From Bacteroidetes bacterium UBA7688 (lineage in GTDB: Bacteria > Bacteroidota > Bacteroidia > Chitinophagales > Chitinophagaceae): DNA of 9,605 bases. A model generated the notes under the pieces. The model did no database searches, was not told the origin of the DNA, and saw only the letters and a list, made by a program, of their open reading frames with translations. Location: positions 1 through 9,605 of the forward strand of contig DLGS01000299.1 of the NCBI GenBank assembly GCA_002482815.1, read 5' to 3'. Position numbers and translations under genes: made by a program. The stretch's first letter is position 1. Each line of letters starts with the position of its first letter. Positions 5,710 through 9,605 of this stretch are shown one piece after another.

Positions 5710-6867
5710 ATGTCCACAACAAATCTCACACAAGTAGACAATTTCAACTATGGAATTGAAAAAATATTCGACCAGGCACAGGATTTTTTACCTATTAATG
5801 GTACAGACTACGTCGAATTATATGTAGGCAATGCCAAGCAGGCCGCCCATTATTACAAGACCGCCTTCGGCTTTCAATCCCTGGCTTATTGCGGATTGGA
5901 AACCGGGAATAAAGAATTTTGTTCTTATGTGGTAGCACAGGATAAAATACGATTGGTACTCACCACCCCTTTCAATCCCGACAGTGCCATATCCGATCAT
6001 ATCCGCCGCCATGGAGATGGCGTAAAAGTGATTGCCCTTTGGGTAGACGACGCCCGAAAAGCTTACCAGGAAACGATGAGCCGCGGTGCGGAATCCGTTC
6101 TGGGACCTGTTGTCTACTCCGACAATAACGGAATTGTGGTGAAAGCAGGAATTAAAACCTACGGCGATACCGTTCACTATTTTATAGAAAGAAAGGATTA
6201 CAGAGGAGTCTTTTTACCCGGTTTCGAAAAATGGGAATCAGACTACGAACCCATCCCTACAGGGTTAAAATATATTGACCATATGGTTGGGAATGTGGAA
6301 CTGGGGACGATGAATAAATGGGCAAAGTTTTACGCCGAAACAATGGGATTTGCCAACCTTATCACATTTGACGACAAAGACATTTCCACTGAATACACTG
6401 CGCTGATGAGCAAAGTGATGACCAATGGCAATGGAAGAATCAAGTTCCCGATTAACGAGCCTGCACACGGCCTGAAAAAATCACAGGTGGAAGAATACCT
6501 CGATTTCTATGGTGGCGCAGGATGTCAGCACATAGCAGTGGCAACGGATGATATCGTTTTCACCATCAGCGAAATGAGAAAAAGAGGTGTGGAATTTTTA
6601 CACGTGCCCGGTACTTACTACGACACCGTGGTGGATCGTGTAGGGACAATTGCTGAAGACATGGCTGTATTAAAATCCCTGGGCATAATGGTAGACCGCG
6701 ACGAAGAAGGCTACCTGCTGCAAATCTTTACCAAACCCGTAGAAGACCGTCCAACATTGTTCTTCGAAATCATCCAGCGCAAAGGTGCGAAATCATTCGG
6801 CAAAGGCAATTTCCAGGCCTTGTTTGAAAGTATAGAAGCAGAGCAGGCCAGAAGAGGTACACTTTAA
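5710..6867 (+). CDS. hpd: 4-hydroxyphenylpyruvate dioxygenase
   Basis: 385-residue Fe(II) dioxygenase that converts 4-hydroxyphenylpyruvate to homogentisate, the substrate of the neighbouring HmgA. It has two vicinal-oxygen-chelate domains. The N-terminal one starts with NGTDYVELYVGNAKQAAHYY. The catalytic one carries the iron ligands H191 (YIDHMVGNV), H274 (CQHIAVATDD) and E353 (LFFEIIQRKG). The C-terminal helix segment KSFGKGNFQALFESIEAEQ closes the active site in this family. The frame is open back to a GTG at 5662, but relatives begin near the ATG ATG pair at 5707/5710, so the 15-residue extension is probably not translated. The gap after hmgA shows no terminator, consistent with co-transcription. 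Confidence 0.96.
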   Translation: MSTTNLTQVDNFNYGIEKIFDQAQDFLPINGTDYVELYVGNAKQAAHYYKTAFGFQSLAYCGLETGNKEFCSYVVAQDKIRLVLTTPFNPDSAISDHIRRHGDGVKVIALWVDDARKAYQETMSRGAESVLGPVVYSDNNGIVVKAGIKTYGDTVHYFIERKDYRGVFLPGFEKWESDYEPIPTGLKYIDHMVGNVELGTMNKWAKFYAETMGFANLITFDDKDISTEYTALMSKVMTNGNGRIKFPINEPAHGLKKSQVEEYLDFYGGAGCQHIAVATDDIVFTISEMRKRGVEFLHVPGTYYDTVVDRVGTIAEDMAVLKSLGIMVDRDEEGYLLQIFTKPVEDRPTLFFEIIQRKGAKSFGKGNFQALFESIEAEQARRGTL

Positions 6868-6891
6868 AGCATCCCAATATTATACCATATA

Positions 6892-7806
6892 ATGAACAGC
6901 GAACAAGAAGAAATATTAAGTCGCATCAGCGAAAAATATACAGCCATCGACCAAAACCCTGATGTGCACCTGGAAGGATTGGTATGGGCAAAACCCATTA
7001 CCTACTGGGATTACATTATGCCGGAAGCCTTGCTGAGCCTGCAAAAACAGCGTACTACTCTTCCCGATGAAATGGTGTTTATTATGTATCATCAAATCAA
7101 CGAGTTGCTGTTTAAAATGGTGTTATGGGAGATTGATCAGGTCAGTAAGAGCGAGGTGGTGGAAGCAACTTTCTTTACTGAAAAGCTTCGCCGCATCAGC
7201 CGTTACTTCGATATGTTGTCCACCTCTTTTGATATTATGGGAGACGGAATGGAGCCCGATCAGTATTTCAAATTCCGCAATACACTTACGCCGGCCAGTG
7301 GTTTTCAAAGTGCCCAATACCGTGTAATCGAATTTGCCTCAACGGAATTGATTAATTTAATAGACTATCGTTTCCGTGCAACTATCGACCGCAGCACACC
7401 CTTCGAACATGCCTATGATCATCTCTACTGGCAGGCGGCAGGAAAGGACCATACCAGTGGTAAAAAGAGTACGCTTATCCGTTTGTTTGAAGAGAAATAT
7501 AAAGACATGTTTCTGGAAAAGATGAGAGGATATAACACCACCAATCTCTGGACAAAATTCAAACTATTGCCCGAAACTGTACAACAGGATACCTGCCTCA
7601 TCGCAGCCATGCGGCATTATGATTATACCGTCAATGTGACCTGGGTGATGGCGCACTATCATGCTGCCGTAAAATATTTAGGTAATGCTGACGCAACCGG
7701 CGGAAGCGACTGGAGAAAATATATGCATCCGAAATACCAGAGAAGGATTTTCTTTCCGGAACTCTGGAGCAGGGAAGAGCTGGCCAATTGGGGGGGAAAT
7801 CTTTAG
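6892..7806 (+). CDS. kynA: Tryptophan 2,3-dioxygenase
   Basis: 304-residue haem dioxygenase that oxidises L-tryptophan to N-formylkynurenine, the first step of the kynurenine pathway. Diagnostic segments are FIMYHQINELLFKMVLWEID (distal H67), FRNTLTPASGFQSAQYR (R129, which contacts the substrate carboxylate in relatives), and WVMAHYHAAVKYLG. Alignment by eye to human TDO places H255 as the proximal haem ligand and T269 as the substrate-binding Thr. The usual GTGGSSG loop reads ATGGSDW here; the core TGGS is retained. The C-terminus FFPELWSREELANWGGN resembles other Bacteroidota members as I recall them. It starts 24 bases after hpd and ends 9 bases before the pterin gene, so it belongs to the same operon. 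No kynureninase or formamidase is visible. Confidence 0.95.
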   Translation: MNSEQEEILSRISEKYTAIDQNPDVHLEGLVWAKPITYWDYIMPEALLSLQKQRTTLPDEMVFIMYHQINELLFKMVLWEIDQVSKSEVVEATFFTEKLRRISRYFDMLSTSFDIMGDGMEPDQYFKFRNTLTPASGFQSAQYRVIEFASTELINLIDYRFRATIDRSTPFEHAYDHLYWQAAGKDHTSGKKSTLIRLFEEKYKDMFLEKMRGYNTTNLWTKFKLLPETVQQDTCLIAAMRHYDYTVNVTWVMAHYHAAVKYLGNADATGGSDWRKYMHPKYQRRIFFPELWSREELANWGGNL

Positions 7807-7815
7807 CGATTTATT

Positions 7816-8271
7816 ATGCAAACACCACAAATCAGGGTTACCAAGCAATTCAGTTTCGATATGGCCCATGCCTTGTATGGTTATGACGGACCATGCAAAA
7901 ACATCCATGGACATACTTATCATCTCAGTGTAACCCTGATGGGTTCTCCGGTCATCGACAATCATGATGCCAAACTGGGCATGGTGATTGATTTTGGTGA
8001 TGTAAAAAAAATAGTCCGGGAACAAATTATCAGTCTGTATGATCACGCACTGGTACTGAATGAACAGGCACCCTATTCTAAATCTGCCGTTATCGCCAAC
8101 GAATTCGAGAAGGTAATCCTGGTTCCTTTCCAACCGACCTGCGAAAATCTGTTACTTCATTTTGTGCGTTCCATTCAATTCTTATTCCCGGCTTCAGTGC
8201 GACTGGTCAGCATGCGCCTTGACGAAACACCAAGTTCTTTTGCAGAATGGTTCTTATCCGATAACCATTAG
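7816..8271 (+). CDS. 6-pyruvoyl-tetrahydropterin synthase / QueD family protein
   Basis: 151-residue T-fold enzyme acting on 7,8-dihydroneopterin triphosphate. The zinc ligands H18 (DMAHAL), H31 and H33 (HGHTY) are present. So are the catalytic C27, the D76-H77 pair (LYDHALVLN) and E137 (DETPSSFAEW), which holds the pterin. The C-x3-HGH spacing is that of QueD (6-carboxytetrahydropterin synthase, queuosine and deazapurine synthesis). Mammalian PTPS has five residues between the Cys and HGH. The operon context instead suggests making a tetrahydropterin cofactor for phenylalanine hydroxylase, which would feed the tyrosine route. I cannot decide between these, and some members do both reactions. 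ATG 7816 lies nine bases after the tryptophan dioxygenase stop. It is the last gene of the operon, facing a convergent gene. Confidence 0.9.
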   Translation: MQTPQIRVTKQFSFDMAHALYGYDGPCKNIHGHTYHLSVTLMGSPVIDNHDAKLGMVIDFGDVKKIVREQIISLYDHALVLNEQAPYSKSAVIANEFEKVILVPFQPTCENLLLHFVRSIQFLFPASVRLVSMRLDETPSSFAEWFLSDNH

Positions 8272-8426
8272 TGCTTTCGGTTTATCGTTTTCAGGGATAA
8301 AAAATACTCTATTAATCCATTATAGGCTCAACAAATTGTCATGGTATAAGCCTGCATGCCGCAATCTGTCTTTCTCTCGTGTGACAAATCCTTCCAACAT
8401 TAAATTATTTTGCCCATTACCACTTC

Positions 8427-9605
8427 CTAATTCTGAACCTCTATTTTTTGACGATAAGTATTCCCTTCCACATCCCTGAGCTCGAATATGTATATCCCAT
8501 CCGCTACATCCAGATGGACTGAAGCCTGACTATTGCTGAATGAAAGTTCTTTTTGAAAAACAAGACGGCCCAACAAATCATACAGTCTGGCATCAGATGG
8601 TTTTGTTCCCTGCAATGAAGCATGTGATGTTATGTCGAAATTTCCATTCGATGGATTCGGAAAAATACTAAAGCCGGTAATCCAGGGTAAAATAATGCCC
8701 AAACCAACTGTTTTTAAAAGCATCGTATCTGTGGTGATAGTACCGCACACATTTTGCACAACAATGTAAGTGTCAATGGCGTATTTGATAGAGGATGCCG
8801 ATACTGTTATTACGTTACCACTATCAATGAGTTTCCCTTTGTGGTACCATTTACAATCCATCCCTCTTGCTGTACTGTCTTCTACAGGACCAATCTGGAC
8901 TGTTTTTCCCAACTCTACCCATCTGTCTGCGCCTGCATTTGCTTTGGCATCTACAGGCACTACACTCACATCGTCGATGAGATAATAGGAGTATTGAGGT
9001 AGTGTAAACCAATAATTTGTGATGAGAGTCGAAATAGAATCGTTTGGAAAAAAACTACCTATTGTAATATAATTTTCATTACCTGTTGCAAAAAATGACC
9101 CCTCTATTTTTATCCAGTTTTGAGTGTCCTTTATAATTATATTCGTATACACCTGTGGAGTTACAGAAGTAATTTCCTTGCCTGTACTGTCTACCGCAGT
9201 GTTGATACTTCCATCATCGAGATAGGCTCCTATTTTATTGTGGGCATAGCCTGAAGCCTCCGGCAAATTGATCCAAAAAGAAACACAATATTTTTTACCG
9301 ATACTCAACTTTTTAAGCAATTTACTTTGTAAGTATTCTCTATTATCAAAAGGTGCTCCTATTAAAGGAGGAGGAAGAGTTTTATCATAATACATCTCCA
9401 TTCCAGCCATTCCGTCACCTGAATGAGGATATTGATAGAATAGACCGTTATCAGGGCACCCTGCATAGATATTTTTTTCACAAGTATTGAAATATTCACA
9501 TCCTAAAAAATAATCTGGAATCACAGTATTTTGCCAGCCTTTAGAAAAAATAATTTGCCCACTTTCATATGGGCAGGTATCATATCTTTCAAAATCACCA
9601 TTTTT
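8427..9605 (-). CDS. Secreted multidomain protein with T9SS C-terminal sorting domain (5' end outside window)
   Basis: 392 residues are visible; the frame runs past the right edge. An internal GTG at 9524 is not the start, because the upstream codons encode a conserved-looking KNGDFERYDTCPYESG stretch. The N-terminal part (about residues 1-190) looks like a jelly-roll, carbohydrate-binding-like domain, with NGDFE, TPDYF-like IPDYFLGCEYF, YCVSFWINLPEASGYAHNKIG, and paired cysteines. Next comes an Ig/PKD-like domain (about 195-285, NAGADRWVELGKTVQIG to NVCGTITTDTMLLK). The last about 80 residues are a type A T9SS sorting domain: FSIFPNPSNGNFDI, ARLYDLLGRLVF, DVADGIYIFELRD and a basic end. The protein would be exported by Sec, then released or anchored at the cell surface through T9SS. 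The signal peptide must lie beyond the window. The substrate is unknown. It appears unrelated to the aromatic operons. Confidence 0.88.
   Translation of the reverse strand, partial: KNGDFERYDTCPYESGQIIFSKGWQNTVIPDYFLGCEYFNTCEKNIYAGCPDNGLFYQYPHSGDGMAGMEMYYDKTLPPPLIGAPFDNREYLQSKLLKKLSIGKKYCVSFWINLPEASGYAHNKIGAYLDDGSINTAVDSTGKEITSVTPQVYTNIIIKDTQNWIKIEGSFFATGNENYITIGSFFPNDSISTLITNYWFTLPQYSYYLIDDVSVVPVDAKANAGADRWVELGKTVQIGPVEDSTARGMDCKWYHKGKLIDSGNVITVSASSIKYAIDTYIVVQNVCGTITTDTMLLKTVGLGIILPWITGFSIFPNPSNGNFDITSHASLQGTKPSDARLYDLLGRLVFQKELSFSNSQASVHLDVADGIYIFELRDVEGNTYRQKIEVQN

Noticed and set aside
5818..6177. Minus-strand open frame of 119 codons inside hpd
   Set aside because: It is antisense to a strongly identified enzyme and its translation has no family features; it is a shadow of codon bias.
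8281..8301. Possible terminator hairpin TTTATC...GATAAA between the convergent genes
   Set aside because: The six-bp stem has only one G-C pair, has a nine-base loop, and is followed by A rather than T on the plus strand. On the minus strand no T-tract follows. The 155-base gap 8272-8426 shows nothing else convincing.
8162..8479. Plus-strand open frame of 105 codons overlapping the pterin gene and the convergent gap
   Set aside because: It overlaps the end of a well-supported gene in another frame, has no recognisable motif and runs into the antisense of the T9SS gene.

Overview
The window looks like a chromosomal stretch from a member of the Bacteroidota. Three things point there: a C-terminal type IX secretion (T9SS) sorting domain on the right-hand gene, promoter elements of the TAnnTTTG type, and start codons without clear Shine-Dalgarno sequences. 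Most of the window is catabolism of aromatic compounds. I would not call it a novel system. The most interesting thing is regulatory wiring rather than a new enzyme.

Layout, left to right. Positions 3-755 (+) hold the 3' part of an unrecognised gene, closed by a hairpin at 791-818. Positions 932-1639 (+) encode a Crp/Fnr-family regulator with an N-terminal CxxC and a CRP-like recognition helix. A 70-base patch of overlapping inverted repeats follows (1648-1719). Then comes the phenylacetyl-CoA epoxidase cluster paaABCD (1809-4300, +), closed by a strong terminator (4331-4365). A second operon (4470-8271, +) encodes homogentisate 1,2-dioxygenase, 4-hydroxyphenylpyruvate dioxygenase, tryptophan 2,3-dioxygenase and a 6-pyruvoyl-tetrahydropterin synthase/QueD-family protein. 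A convergent minus-strand gene (8427-9605, truncated at the window edge) encodes a secreted multidomain protein with a T9SS tail.

How the genes fit together. PaaA/B/C form the oxygenase that epoxidises phenylacetyl-CoA, and PaaD is its metal-cluster maturation factor. The reductase PaaE is not in the window. HPPD and HmgA carry out two consecutive steps of tyrosine breakdown (4-hydroxyphenylpyruvate to homogentisate to maleylacetoacetate). The tryptophan dioxygenase opens the kynurenine route. The pterin enzyme could supply cofactor to a phenylalanine hydroxylase encoded elsewhere, though its motif spacing is also compatible with queuosine synthesis (QueD).

Regulation. Both operons start with the same architecture: a perfect TGTGA-N6-TCACA palindrome, 15 bases of spacer, then the identical 14-mer CAAAATTACTTTTG, which contains a TAnnTTTG -7 element. 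The nearby Crp/Fnr protein has the R-E-x-x-x-R recognition-helix pattern that reads TGTGA in E. coli CRP. It is therefore a natural candidate, unproven, for coordinating both operons.
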